Counted from the stretch's first letter, positions 1-8,423 are shown. The stretch: 37,206 nucleotides of DNA from UBA1737 sp964474685 (GCA_964474685.1 CAYYTE010000008.1:1-37206), one strand, 5' to 3'. Numbers and translations are program-made. The notes: generated by a model from the sequence alone, not told the origin.

Positions 1-60
1 GATTTAACGAATTATTTCCTAAGGTCTGTGTTGCACTTCAAAGTTTAATTTGCCAGAATA

Positions 61-765
61 CTATAATTGCCTATTTTCATAAATAGTTAAATTTAACCAA
101 CCTAAAGAAAATATCAAAAAGAAAATTTGTAAAAAATCTATCCCTGTTGTATTTTGTTTTGAATATGGAAATAATAAACTAAGAGATGCTAAAAACATGG
201 AATCAGGAATAACATCGCCTAAGATTCTCATTGCTATAAACATTCCATATGGAAATAAAAATGAGAAACTACTTGGAAGTAACAACGAAACAAAAACACT
301 TTGTAAACCATAAACAATAGCAATCAAAAAGATTGAAATAAAATACTTTAAATCAAATAATCGAATAATATCAAAAGGACTAAATGTTAATAAAATCGTC
401 AAATACGCTAAATAAATAATTGCAAAAAAAGCTACACATACTTCTAGAATTGATAAAACTTTTGTTAAAAAGTATTTTTTCCTATGAATACCCATTGAAT
501 CAATGAGCAAGTGATAATTATCTTTTTGCTTAGAAAAGAAATTCCCAAATAGATAAGAACAAACTAATACAAAAAGCGGTTGAAAAACCAGCAAAAAGTT
601 TTGTAAATAGTCTTCTCTTTCATAATATCTGTTAAACCAATGATCTCTTAACGACTTGGTTGGTTGAATAAAAATTAAAAGCGTTAAGACAAATAAGAAA
701 GTGAGAGAAATTAGTATTTTTTTATTTGTTTTAGTAAATAAATATTTCCTATGTAATTGAATCAT
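61..765 (-). CDS. ABC-type transporter membrane subunit (putative)
   Basis: This 234-residue protein is very hydrophobic, with about six membrane spans (roughly residues 17-35, 56-76, 104-127, 140-162, 165-184 and 210-228). A basic cytoplasmic N-terminus precedes the first span. It shows no recognisable soluble domain. The layout fits an ABC-2-type permease. Its start overlaps the end of the upstream ATPase gene by 17 bases and has a strong AGGAGG site 5-6 bases before the ATG, so it is the last gene of a four-gene operon. By position it should be the membrane partner of the 749-1351 ATPase. The substrate is unknown; export of, or protection against, the secreted protein at 2260-2937 is possible but is inference only. 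Confidence 0.6.
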   Translation of the reverse strand: MIQLHRKYLFTKTNKKILISLTFLFVLTLLIFIQPTKSLRDHWFNRYYEREDYLQNFLLVFQPLFVLVCSYLFGNFFSKQKDNYHLLIDSMGIHRKKYFLTKVLSILEVCVAFFAIIYLAYLTILLTFSPFDIIRLFDLKYFISIFLIAIVYGLQSVFVSLLLPSSFSFLFPYGMFIAMRILGDVIPDSMFLASLSLLFPYSKQNTTGIDFLQIFFLIFSLGWLNLTIYENRQL

Positions 766-1351
766 TGATTCCTCCTAAATTAAAAACATTCCTTTTTTTA
801 AATGGATAATTATCTAACCTATGGGTGGTGATAATAATTATTTTATGTTTCCTATATAACTTCATTAATTGGTGGAAAAAACTTTTTTTACTACTACTAT
901 CCAGTCCATTTAGAGGTTCATCAAATAAATATACATCCGCTTCATTTGCAAGACATTGTATTAAAATCACCTTTTGTTTCATACCGGTAGAGAGTTCATT
1001 CATTTTTTTATATCTATCTAATTGAAATTCCTCATATAAAGTATTTAATTTTTCCGTATAATCAAGTTCTTTATTTCTTGTTTTTAAAAGCGTGAGTAAA
1101 AAATCATCAATCGATATTTCATCTGGCAAACAAATGTTCGGGGGAGCATATGAGTACTTCACACCTTGATCCGCAATTTTTCCAAAGAAATTTGTTTGCC
1201 TTAATAAACAAGATAAAAAAGTACTTTTCCCAGAACCATTGGGTCCTAAAATAAAATTATAATAATCTGGTACTATTTTTAAAACTGGAATCTCAAATAC
1301 TATATTTTTATTATAAGACTTCTTTAATTCATAAATATCAATCCACTTCAT
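749..1351 (-). CDS. ABC transporter ATP-binding protein
   Basis: A short (200 aa) but complete ABC ATPase. It has a Walker A motif (GPNGSGKST, about residues 37-45), a signature motif in the form LSTGMKQK (about 120-127), Walker B (VYLFDEP, about 140-146), a D-loop (NGLDSS) and a switch histidine (TTHR). It is shorter than the usual 220-240 aa, mainly around the Q-loop and C-terminus. It overlaps the upstream anchored-protein gene by 14 bases and the downstream permease gene by 17 bases, and has no obvious Shine-Dalgarno site, so translation is probably coupled. It would power the membrane subunit at 61-765. Function as an ATPase is secure; the substrate is unknown. Confidence 0.85.
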   Translation of the reverse strand: MKWIDIYELKKSYNKNIVFEIPVLKIVPDYYNFILGPNGSGKSTFLSCLLRQTNFFGKIADQGVKYSYAPPNICLPDEISIDDFLLTLLKTRNKELDYTEKLNTLYEEFQLDRYKKMNELSTGMKQKVILIQCLANEADVYLFDEPLNGLDSSSKKSFFHQLMKLYRKHKIIIITTHRLDNYPFKKRNVFNLGGINDSIT

Positions 1352-2285
1352 AATTAGTCACATAGTAAATCGGCTGAATTGTAGAACTATTGTAAAACTT
1401 AAACGGATGAATAATTTGCTTAAACTCTACATTATCCACAGTCCCGTAAATAATTAACCCTAATTTAGTTATTGGAAACAATTCTTTATATCCTAATGGT
1501 AATAACAATGTAGTCCTGCTATTTGTAATATTTCTTTCTTGAAATATACCTCTTTCAATATCTTTTAAATTGAAATCTCTATGTATTAATTCGTCCATCG
1601 GTGTTTCCTCTTTAATATCATTTGATAAGAGTTCTTCAATATTATTATTTTGAATTAGAACATTTTCTGAAATAGTTTCAATCGAAGTAATTGTAACCTC
1701 ATGATTCGTCTCATTTTGAAGAGTAATTAATACACCCGATAAATAATTAACCTCTTCAAAAGGATTCACAATACCCTTTAAATTTGGCATATTTAATGGG
1801 TTATCTAAGCCCTCTTGCGATATATAATTAAAACTACCCATAGGTAAAACTACTTTTTCTTCATTAACAAAATTAAGTTCAACCATACATTTTGAAATTG
1901 TAAATAACCCAATCGATTCTAACGGAATTTCAATATCTAGCCTATATTTCGTATAGGCTATTTCTTCATAAGAAAAATCACTAACTTCCACAATATTCTT
2001 TAACTCTACACTCACAACACTATCTGAGTTCTTTTCTTTTAGATAAACAGACTCTATTGCCTCTGTATTTAGATAATAACTATTTTTATGATTTTCATAT
2101 ATATCCAGTTGTAATAACCCCACGTTATTTTTTCCTACCACTTGATAATCTTGTTTGATTGTAAGAAATTTAAAAGAGTCTTTTGACCTGCCACAACTAA
2201 CCCCCATAATCACACAAAATGAAAACAGCACCCCAATCACAAGCCAAATAAAACGATTCTTATATATATTCTTCACATAATTCAT
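1338..2285 (-). CDS. membrane-anchored extracellular protein of unknown function
   Basis: I do not recognise the family. The 315-residue product begins with a basic stretch and one hydrophobic segment (about residues 12-30) ending in GVSC. This could be a lipoprotein signal, although glycine at -3 is a poor lipobox; otherwise it is an uncleaved anchor. The rest is soluble, rich in short beta-prone stretches with alternating hydrophobic residues, and should face outside. Its start overlaps the secreted-protein gene upstream by 26 bases, and its end overlaps the ATPase gene. Being locked between a secreted protein and an ABC transporter, it could be a receptor, a chaperone or an immunity protein for the secreted product. 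That role is inferred from context only. Confidence 0.55.
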   Translation of the reverse strand: MNYVKNIYKNRFIWLVIGVLFSFCVIMGVSCGRSKDSFKFLTIKQDYQVVGKNNVGLLQLDIYENHKNSYYLNTEAIESVYLKEKNSDSVVSVELKNIVEVSDFSYEEIAYTKYRLDIEIPLESIGLFTISKCMVELNFVNEEKVVLPMGSFNYISQEGLDNPLNMPNLKGIVNPFEEVNYLSGVLITLQNETNHEVTITSIETISENVLIQNNNIEELLSNDIKEETPMDELIHRDFNLKDIERGIFQERNITNSRTTLLLPLGYKELFPITKLGLIIYGTVDNVEFKQIIHPFKFYNSSTIQPIYYVTNYEVD

Positions 2286-2937
2286 AATACTGATTCACCA
2301 CATCGATATATTCCCACATTCCCCTTTTAACACAAAAACCAAAAATAAAATATTTTGCGGCTCCATTCGATAAACTTGCTGTACCTTTTTCAATTAATGA
2401 TATCTTTTTTCCAGGATTAATTGTAATTGTAAATACCGTTTTATCTTGTCTAGAGAACTCCTTCTTCTTACCTATTTCCCCACGAATCGTAGAATCAAGA
2501 GCTAACGAAACAGATTCAACTTTTCCTGATATCTTAGGACTAATACTTCCCATTACGGATATACTCGTAGTTTCAGACTTTTCTTCCACAACAGAATAAG
2601 TAAACTCTGCGGATGAGTGAGTTGAATTGGCTCTTGAGAATATAGTTTCACCAACATAAGTTACCTCATAGTTTTGAACAAAAGCATTACTCCTCCAACC
2701 AAAAAATCTTCTTTTTAATTTGTTTTGCTTTTCTTTGATTTCTTTTTCCGATAATTCATTAATCAAGCGAACTCCACTATCTTCAGAAATATCGAAAGTT
2801 TTAAATTCCGGATGCCCCGTAGGTGCTTTTAAAGCAGCGTGAATTGTGCCTTGTTGTGCAATTACCCCAATAAGCACAAAGGCCAATACAAACAAAAAGC
2901 ATAAACATTTTTTCGTTACATTTTTAAAACAATTCAT
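2260..2937 (-). CDS. secreted beta-strand-rich protein, candidate toxin or bacteriocin-like product
   Basis: The start is set at the ATG at 2937 because an AGGAGG site lies just upstream (2943-2947 in reverse); the open frame runs further upstream without such a site. The product is 225 aa with a clear Sec signal peptide: basic N-terminus, hydrophobic core at about 11-27 and a probable cut after IHA at about residue 34. The mature part has a long central run rich in Ser, Thr and alternating hydrophobics (for example ETTSISVMGSISPKISG), followed by FTITINPGKK. This pattern recalls the strands of ETX/MTX2-type beta-pore-forming proteins, but that is a visual resemblance, not a family match. It is first gene of the operon with the anchored protein and the ABC transporter. 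Confidence 0.6.
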   Translation of the reverse strand: MNCFKNVTKKCLCFLFVLAFVLIGVIAQQGTIHAALKAPTGHPEFKTFDISEDSGVRLINELSEKEIKEKQNKLKRRFFGWRSNAFVQNYEVTYVGETIFSRANSTHSSAEFTYSVVEEKSETTSISVMGSISPKISGKVESVSLALDSTIRGEIGKKKEFSRQDKTVFTITINPGKKISLIEKGTASLSNGAAKYFIFGFCVKRGMWEYIDVVNQYYELCEEYI

Positions 2938-2971
2938 ATTTTCCTCCTTATAATATGTACAAATAATATTT

Positions 2972-2998
2972 ATCATAAAAATAATTATTACTTGTCAA
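2972..2998 (-). promoter_or_regulatory. candidate promoter of the secreted-protein/ABC operon
   Basis: On the minus strand a perfect TTGACA (2993-2998) is followed by an AT-rich -10 candidate (TATGAT or TGATAA, 15-17 bases downstream). It lies about 40 bases before the AGGAGG and ATG of the secreted-protein gene. The -35 is excellent; the -10 is ambiguous. Confidence 0.45.
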
Positions 2999-3012
2999 AT
3001 AAATGAAGTCGC

Positions 3013-3041
3013 AAAAAAAAGAAGAATTCTTTGAATTCTTC
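3013..3041 (-). terminator. second of two tandem terminators after the zinc-ribbon gene
   Basis: A perfect 9-bp inverted repeat (GAAGAATTC, 3-base loop) at 3021-3041 is followed on the minus strand by eight T. It sits about 40 bases beyond another terminator, so readthrough into the secreted-protein operon is doubly blocked. Confidence 0.65.
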
Positions 3042-3071
3042 GATAAATTGAATGAAATATTACTAATTTAT

Positions 3072-3100
3072 AAAAAAAATAGAAATGGTTTCCCATTTCT
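3072..3100 (-). terminator. terminator of the zinc-ribbon gene
   Basis: An 8-bp stem AGAAATGG/CCATTTCT with a GAAA tetraloop (3081-3100) is followed on the minus strand by A and eight T. It lies 15 bases past the stop codon of the 3115-3303 gene. Confidence 0.8.
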
Positions 3101-3114
3101 ACTTTTTCACTTAA

Positions 3115-3303
3115 CTAAGCGTTTTCTTCAGTTTCAGTTTCTCTTGGTTGTCTACGTTGTTGTTGACGTTGAGCTTTACGAGCTTGACGGCATTCTGGGC
3201 AACGAACTGGATCGCTAAAGTTCTTGCTAGCATAGAATTCTTGTTCACGTTCTGTGAATACGAATTCTTTACCACAATCTTTGCAAACGATTGTCTTATC
3301 CAT
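3115..3303 (-). CDS. small zinc-ribbon protein
   Basis: This 62-residue protein carries two CxxC pairs (CKDC at about residues 7-10 and CPEC at about 34-37) that form a treble-clef or zinc-ribbon metal site. Between them is an aromatic/acidic stretch (FTEREQEFYASKNF), and the C-terminus is a basic, glutamine- and arginine-rich tail (KAQRQQQRRQPR). This is the layout of the probable zinc-ribbon family zf-trcl, common and uncharacterised in Bacillota. It has its own promoter, a strong GGAGG site and tandem terminators, so it is a short, independently transcribed gene. The basic tail suggests nucleic-acid or ribosome contact, which is inference. Confidence 0.8.
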   Translation of the reverse strand: MDKTIVCKDCGKEFVFTEREQEFYASKNFSDPVRCPECRQARKAQRQQQRRQPRETETEENA

Positions 3304-3395
3304 TGATTTCTTTCCTCCTATAATTTGCGATGAATAATACTGATTTCATTACCATTTTTGAAGGGAGAAAAGAGTTATTAATTATCACTGAAAAT

Positions 3396-3424
3396 AGTAT
3401 AGCATAATTAATTACATTAATCAA
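3396..3424 (-). promoter_or_regulatory. promoter of the zinc-ribbon gene
   Basis: Minus-strand TTGATT (3419-3424), a 17-base spacer and TATACT (3396-3401). It gives an untranslated leader of about 85 bases before the gene. Confidence 0.6.
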
Positions 3425-3474
3425 GTGAAAAGTGTTAAAAAAACTAAATTCAATGACATTTTTTCATAATTATC

Positions 3475-5046
3475 CTACAGAGATTCAAACATATGAATTC
3501 CTTTTTTTCTTAAAATTAAAATAGCTACTACATTGCATAAAAGGAAATATAGAGAAATTCCCCAAAATCCTAGAACGCTTGAAAAATATGGACTAAATAC
3601 TGTAAAATAGAGAACAAAAGCAACCATAGCAACAACCAACCCAACAATCATTGTGATAATCACAGAAAGTCCTTGTTTTACTGGTTGAGTCTCTGACTCC
3701 CAATCAAACTTAGGATACATCAAATTAACAATCAATCCAATTTCACCAATTGCTAGACTTGCAAGAATGGATGATAAAAAAGTAGGAAGTGCATATTCAA
3801 TACCTGAGAAAAATGCGAGCAAAATAGAACTTATCAAAATGGATGGAAATGCAATTGAAAAATTAAGAAGTATTTTTGCTTTAAAAACATCCATTGGTTT
3901 TACCGGATGAGCTTTTAAAATCCATAGTCTTTTCCCTTCAAGGGAAATCGAACAACTCGTTGTACAAATAGTTAAAGAAATCATGATTATAATCAGGGAT
4001 GCAATTGGATAGATTAGATTCTCAATATTTGGAATGCCTAATTGTTGAAGCATCCCCAGTAGATAATTTTTACCAATTACCACGATAATAAGCATCATAA
4101 TAACCATAAAAATTGCTCCAAAAGCAGTATTTATTACATATACAGGAGTATCCATATAGGTTTGTAATTCTTTTTGAAATAATGTTTTTGCGACAGATTT
4201 TTCTTTAAAAGTCAAATCTTTCTTTTTCGATTGAAATGTATGTGACTTTTTTCCAATGTTGCGGGCTTTAACAAGAATTGCAGAAACAAAAGGAATCACA
4301 CAAAGAATTACTAAATATAAAAAGTCTAATAAATTCGCATCCTTTAAGAAGCCAACCAACCAAGCAACAAAAAAGAAATCATAAACCTTTGCAATACTCG
4401 CATCACTTGCATTATATAAGAAGGTATTCACATAGTAATAACCAACCATAAATATGAGTAACAAAAAGATGCTTAATATTGATTGAACCAATTTGTATTT
4501 ACGAAATTTTCCAGATAGTTTTTTAAAAAATATACTTAAAAAGATGGCTAAAGCATTGGAAAAACAAGGGAGTAACAAACATACAAGTAGGCCTCTTAAA
4601 ATAAACACCGTTCCAGTTCCAAGTTGTAAAATGTAAATAGCATAAACAACATAGGAAGGCATTAACATACCAAGTAATACGATGAAATCAAAGAAGTAAT
4701 TATATAAAACCTTAGATGTTACAATTTCACTTTTTTTGAAAGGTAAGGATAATAGCAAATCATCATCCGTTGACTCACTTGGTGAAACACTGCGAAATAT
4801 TGTTAAAAACAAAACAAATAACAAACACATCATTGCATTTGAATAAAGAGCAAGTGCAGGTTGTTGAATCTTTATCGCTTCTTGAATTGACATTACTGCC
4901 ATATTTGTAAAAATATATACACCAAGAAGTGCTGATATAGCAACAAGCATTGCGCCACTTACATACTTCGCTTTTCTTTGTGAACGATTAAAAGACCCAA
5001 GGTATAAATGAAAGTAATTTTTAATCAATAAACTAATTTGTCGCAT
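3475..5046 (-). CDS. ABC exporter membrane protein
   Basis: A large (about 523 aa) integral membrane protein with roughly twelve hydrophobic segments spread over its length and a basic cytoplasmic stretch near the middle (KARNIGKKSHTF onward). It begins inside the 3' end of the ATPase gene. The frame opens with TTG at 5052, but the ATG at 5046 is taken as the start. GGAG upstream within the ATPase gene could serve either. The size and the pairing with an ATPase resemble the putative Bacillota exporter permeases of the YthQ/EcsB kind, but I cannot assign it to a named family. It should form the channel for the 5033-5755 ATPase. Substrate unknown. Confidence 0.75.
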   Translation of the reverse strand: MRQISLLIKNYFHLYLGSFNRSQRKAKYVSGAMLVAISALLGVYIFTNMAVMSIQEAIKIQQPALALYSNAMMCLLFVLFLTIFRSVSPSESTDDDLLLSLPFKKSEIVTSKVLYNYFFDFIVLLGMLMPSYVVYAIYILQLGTGTVFILRGLLVCLLLPCFSNALAIFLSIFFKKLSGKFRKYKLVQSILSIFLLLIFMVGYYYVNTFLYNASDASIAKVYDFFFVAWLVGFLKDANLLDFLYLVILCVIPFVSAILVKARNIGKKSHTFQSKKKDLTFKEKSVAKTLFQKELQTYMDTPVYVINTAFGAIFMVIMMLIIVVIGKNYLLGMLQQLGIPNIENLIYPIASLIIIMISLTICTTSCSISLEGKRLWILKAHPVKPMDVFKAKILLNFSIAFPSILISSILLAFFSGIEYALPTFLSSILASLAIGEIGLIVNLMYPKFDWESETQPVKQGLSVIITMIVGLVVAMVAFVLYFTVFSPYFSSVLGFWGISLYFLLCNVVAILILRKKGIHMFESL

Positions 5047-5755
5047 GATCAATTAACTCCATAAATACATCTTCCAAGGACTCATCTTTGGTTAATTCAC
5101 TCATTAAACCCTCACGAATTAATTTTCCACCTTTAATAATAGCAATCTTATTACAAATCTTTTGAGCCACCTCAAGAACATGGGTAGAGAAAAATATTGC
5201 CCCACCCGCTTCACAAAACTCTTTCATTATTTTTTTTATCGTGAAACTTGCTGCGGGATCCAATCCCACAAAGGGTTCATCTAAAATAAGTAATTTCGGA
5301 TCATGTAAAAATGCAGAAATAATAGCAAGCTTTTGTTTCATACCATGAGAATAACTGCCTACATAATTATTTAATTCACTCGTTAACTCAAATAAATCTG
5401 AATATTTTCGTATTCTTTCTTCTCTCGTTTTCTCATCTACCAAAAATACATTAGCAATAAAGTTTAAATATTGAATACCCGTCAAAGAATCATATAAATC
5501 TGGGTTATCAGGAATATAAGCAATTTGCTTTTTACAAGCAACCGGATCCTTTTTAATCGATATTCCATTAATTAATATATCTCCTGCATCAAATGGTAAG
5601 ATTCCCGCAACTGCTTTTAAAGTAGTTGTTTTACCAGCACCATTATGACCTATAAAGCCAAATAAATCACCTGCTTCAATATTTAAACTTAAATTTTCAA
5701 CAGCAAACTTATTTTTACCATAAGACTTTGAAAAATTTTTAATTTCTAATAACAT
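5033..5755 (-). CDS. ABC transporter ATP-binding protein
   Basis: A full-length ABC ATPase of 240 aa with Walker A (GHNGAGKTT, about residues 36-44), Q-loop region (IAYIPDNPDLY), a signature in the form YSHGMKQK (about 134-141), Walker B (LLILDEP, about 155-161), a D-loop (VGLDPAA) and the switch histidine (STHVLE). The sequence style (single ATPase, drug/exporter-like, EDVFMEL near the C-terminus) fits the ABC-2 exporter group that includes EcsA/YthP-like proteins. It overlaps its permease gene and is preceded by an AGGGG site. It hydrolyses ATP to drive the adjacent membrane protein; the cargo cannot be read from sequence. Confidence 0.88.
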   Translation of the reverse strand: MLLEIKNFSKSYGKNKFAVENLSLNIEAGDLFGFIGHNGAGKTTTLKAVAGILPFDAGDILINGISIKKDPVACKKQIAYIPDNPDLYDSLTGIQYLNFIANVFLVDEKTREERIRKYSDLFELTSELNNYVGSYSHGMKQKLAIISAFLHDPKLLILDEPFVGLDPAASFTIKKIMKEFCEAGGAIFFSTHVLEVAQKICNKIAIIKGGKLIREGLMSELTKDESLEDVFMELIDHATN

Positions 5756-5776
5756 ACAAACCCCTTTTTTAAAAAT

Positions 5777-5799
5777 AAATTCAGAATTATTCTGAATTT
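5777..5799 (-). terminator. inverted repeat between the four-helix protein gene and the ABC operon
   Basis: A perfect 11-bp inverted repeat (AAATTCAGAAT on each arm, 1-base centre) followed on the minus strand by ATTTTTAAAAAA. It could be an AT-rich terminator for the 5817-6524 gene or an operator for the ABC pair. I see no good promoter between the two. Confidence 0.5.
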
Positions 5800-5816
5800 A
5801 TTCTTATATTCTATTC

Positions 5817-6524
5817 TTACTTTTTATTTACGTAATTTTCTCTATCTTTTAATAAATCAATTACTTTTTGAATATTATTGAAAATATTCACATTTTGTCC
5901 TTGTTTTACATCAATACGAATTCTACGAGCATATTCAAAAATACTCTTTTCAACACGTAAAACATCTTCATTACCCATAGACTCTGTATAATTCTTGGAT
6001 AAATCAATCGCTTGTTGTAATAAAGTCTTTGTTGCTGAATCACTCACTTGTTGATTAATCGTATTTAAATACTCCGGTAGTTCAGCCATAGATATAACCT
6101 CAGGTACTAATTGAGGATTCTCTTGAAGCATAGCTTCATTCTTCATACTAAATACAAAATATACAGCCAATATTGCAAGAACTACAAGAAATGGAATAAA
6201 TGCAGCAATAAATGGGAATGGAGTTTTAATAAAAGCACTAATAATTAAAAGAATTATACCTAATGCAATATTCACACAAACAAAGATAAAACAAGTATCT
6301 AATGATGAGCGAATACGAGCTTGTGGATTTTTATTTGCCACTAAATCTACAATCAATAAGGCAATTAATGCAAACATAATAAATGCATAAATTGTCCAAA
6401 AGCCAGGACTCTTAAAATACTTTTCTGAATCCTTTGCTAAAGAAACACATATAAATAATAAAGCATTAAAAAAACCAACAAAAATTGTCCATATCATTAA
6501 AAAATATTTTTTAGATTTCCACAT
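5817..6524 (-). CDS. four-helix membrane protein with helical cytoplasmic tail, unknown function
   Basis: A 235-residue protein with four membrane spans in two hairpins (about residues 10-29, 42-62, 79-99 and 104-125). A C-terminal hydrophilic, helix-forming region follows (about 140-235). The short N-terminal segment is basic and probably inside. The tail ends in a lysine-rich stretch. I do not recognise the family. It has a strong AAAGGAG site and its own extended -10 promoter, and sits upstream of the ABC exporter pair with a terminator-like hairpin between. It may be cotranscribed with that pair at low level. Confidence 0.6.
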   Translation of the reverse strand: MWKSKKYFLMIWTIFVGFFNALLFICVSLAKDSEKYFKSPGFWTIYAFIMFALIALLIVDLVANKNPQARIRSSLDTCFIFVCVNIALGIILLIISAFIKTPFPFIAAFIPFLVVLAILAVYFVFSMKNEAMLQENPQLVPEVISMAELPEYLNTINQQVSDSATKTLLQQAIDLSKNYTESMGNEDVLRVEKSIFEYARRIRIDVKQGQNVNIFNNIQKVIDLLKDRENYVNKK

Positions 6525-6549
6525 AATTTTTCTCCTTTATCTTGTATTT

Positions 6550-6558
6550 ATTATACCA
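6550..6558 (-). promoter_or_regulatory. extended -10 promoter of the four-helix membrane protein
   Basis: Minus-strand TGGTATAAT (TGn extended -10) with only a weak -35 (TATCTT at 17 bases). It lies about 30 bases before the ATG at 6524. Confidence 0.45.
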
Positions 6559-6658
6559 TAGAATAAAATAAAAAGATAGTGTTTTTATTAATTTTCTATT
6601 TTATTCTAAATTTCATTCATTTTTATTCATTCACTTAATAAAGAATAAACGAAATTAA

Positions 6659-6684
6659 AATAGTGTAGATTCCTCTACACTATT
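6659..6684 (-). terminator. terminator of nagA
   Basis: An 11-bp stem (AATAGTGTAGA with its complement, 4-base loop) lying 24 bases past the nagA stop. On the minus strand it continues as TTTAATTTC, a weak U-tract. Confidence 0.7.
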
Positions 6685-6708
6685 AAGTAACCACCCATTC
6701 AAATCTAT

Positions 6709-7857
6709 TTAAACTCTTTCGTATATTTTAATACCTTCACGAATTGTTTCTACAACATCAATTGCATCGTCAATAATCGTAAAGTCCGCACGTTTGCCAA
6801 CTTTAATACTACCATACTCTTTATCTATACCTAAGTTCTTTGCAACATTTATAGTACACATAGCAACTGTATCAGAAAGACTTGTATTAAGGAATCTCAT
6901 AACATTTCTCACCGCAACATTCATTCTTAATACACTTCCCGCAAGTGTTCCATCTACTAATCTCGCTTGACCATCTTTTACAATAACAGGTTGTCCACCT
7001 AATTCATAATTCCCATCGGGCATCCCTTTTGCTCTCATAGCATCAGTGATTAAAACCATCTTGCCTTCAGGTTTATTCTTATAAAGTAGACCGATTGCAG
7101 GGCTTGATACATGAATTCCATCACAAATACATTCACAAGTCATTTTATCAAGTAATAACGCCGATCCTACAGTCCCAACTTCACGATGATGAAGTGGTTT
7201 CATAGCATTATAAGTATGAGTGAAATTTGAAGCACCTAAAGAACTAGCTTTTTGACAATCCGCATAACATGCATCTGTATGTCCAATTGAACTGACAATA
7301 TTATTCTTAGCAAGATAAGGGATTAATTCTTCGGACCCTGCCACTTCAGGAGCAAGAGTAACAATTTTAATATGATTCCCTGATGCTTTTTCATATACTT
7401 GAAATGCCTTTACACTAGGTGCTTGAACATATTCTAATGGTTGTGCACCTACATGTTTTGGAGAAATAAAAGGCCCCTCTAAATGAACACCAAGGATTGC
7501 TGCTCCCGTTCTATGGTCTTTTGACATATAATCATTAATAGCATTTAAGGCTTTAGTAATGTTTTCAACCGATTGCGTCATTGTAGTTGCAAGAAAAGAT
7601 GTAGTACCCTCCGATGCTAAGGAACAAGCAATAATGCTTAAATCCTTCAAAGTTCCATCCATTGCATCACTTCCGCCAGCTCCATGAACATGTTCATCAA
7701 TAAATCCTGGGCAAACAATTTGATTATCAGGAAGTTCTACCATATTCTCACAAACTTCATTGCCAATTGACAAAATGACTCCTGATTCATACACTAAGTT
7801 TGTTTTCTTTAAACCAGCCTCTGTTAAAATCCAACTATTTTTAAATCCTTTTTTCAT
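6709..7857 (-). CDS. nagA: N-acetylglucosamine-6-phosphate deacetylase
   Basis: NagA removes the acetyl group from GlcNAc-6-phosphate, giving glucosamine-6-phosphate and acetate in amino-sugar use and wall recycling. The frame opens with GTG at 7866, but that GTG is part of the GAGGTG ribosome site, so the ATG at 7857 is the start (382 aa). The amidohydrolase motifs are all present. HVH lies near residues 56-58, the metal-bridging Glu in GVHLEGPF near 127, His193 in IGHTDA, His214 in THTYNAM and Asp272 in LITDAM. The intact HxH pair suggests a two-metal site as in the Bacillus enzyme rather than the one-metal E. coli form. No nagB lies nearby; the upstream neighbours are a lipoprotein and a CvpA-like protein. 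Confidence 0.95.
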   Translation of the reverse strand: MKKGFKNSWILTEAGLKKTNLVYESGVILSIGNEVCENMVELPDNQIVCPGFIDEHVHGAGGSDAMDGTLKDLSIIACSLASEGTTSFLATTMTQSVENITKALNAINDYMSKDHRTGAAILGVHLEGPFISPKHVGAQPLEYVQAPSVKAFQVYEKASGNHIKIVTLAPEVAGSEELIPYLAKNNIVSSIGHTDACYADCQKASSLGASNFTHTYNAMKPLHHREVGTVGSALLLDKMTCECICDGIHVSSPAIGLLYKNKPEGKMVLITDAMRAKGMPDGNYELGGQPVIVKDGQARLVDGTLAGSVLRMNVAVRNVMRFLNTSLSDTVAMCTINVAKNLGIDKEYGSIKVGKRADFTIIDDAIDVVETIREGIKIYERV

Positions 7858-7876
7858 ATCTATCACCTCTATATAA

Positions 7877-8398
7877 TTATTTTGATACCTGAATTTTTAA
7901 AGATATTTGTACTCGATAATTAAGATTATTATACATATATTTTGTTGAATAGTTAAACGATGTACCACTTGTAAAATCAATTGTTTTTAAAACATCTGTT
8001 GATACTTCAAACCTAGAATTAGACAATTGATAAATTGGGTATATATTGATATTTTCTAATTTTGTTGTTGTATATACCATTAATGTACTCGCTAACGAAA
8101 CAAGTGTATCTTCTTCAGTTTTATTTGTCGTATGACTCGATGCGCTAAAAGCCAGATTATAACCCGTATTCCCCGATGTAGTATGATAATTATAATCATC
8201 TTGATAATCCACATACATTTTTACATTCTCATCATCAATTGTATTTGCATCCGTATTTTTAATAACTTCAATGTAAAATCCACACATCCTTGAATCAACA
8301 TTCTTGTTATTACAAGAACTTAACCCAAAACAAACCAAACTAATAAATAAAACAAATAAGAATAAACAAGTCTTATTTTTAACAACTACACTATGCAC
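7877..8398 (-). CDS. lipoprotein of unknown function
   Basis: A 173-residue protein with a classic lipoprotein signal: basic N-terminus, hydrophobic core (about residues 11-26) and the lipobox LSSC, with the lipidated Cys near residue 29. The start is GTG, 6-7 bases after a GAGGT site. The mature part is hydrophilic with many Asn, Thr and Tyr residues and beta-prone stretches; I do not recognise a domain. It should be tethered to the outer face of the membrane. It has its own promoter and is followed 19 bases later by nagA, so the two are probably cotranscribed. Any link to amino-sugar metabolism is inference from that. Confidence 0.7.
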   Translation of the reverse strand: MHSVVVKNKTCLFLFVLFISLVCFGLSSCNNKNVDSRMCGFYIEVIKNTDANTIDDENVKMYVDYQDDYNYHTTSGNTGYNLAFSASSHTTNKTEEDTLVSLASTLMVYTTTKLENINIYPIYQLSNSRFEVSTDVLKTIDFTSGTSFNYSTKYMYNNLNYRVQISLKIQVSK

Positions 8399-8423
8399 AA
8401 AATTACCTCTTTTCTATATTATA

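Noticed and set aside
2260..2937. Lactococcin 972-type bacteriocin.
   Set aside because: The operon logic is similar, but the mature protein is about three times too long and lacks the lactococcin 972 wording; the partner membrane protein is also too small.
3003..3218. A 71-codon plus-strand frame opposite the zinc-ribbon gene.
   Set aside because: It covers the tandem terminators and the antisense of the zinc-ribbon gene, has no ribosome site and reads as low-complexity Phe/Leu.
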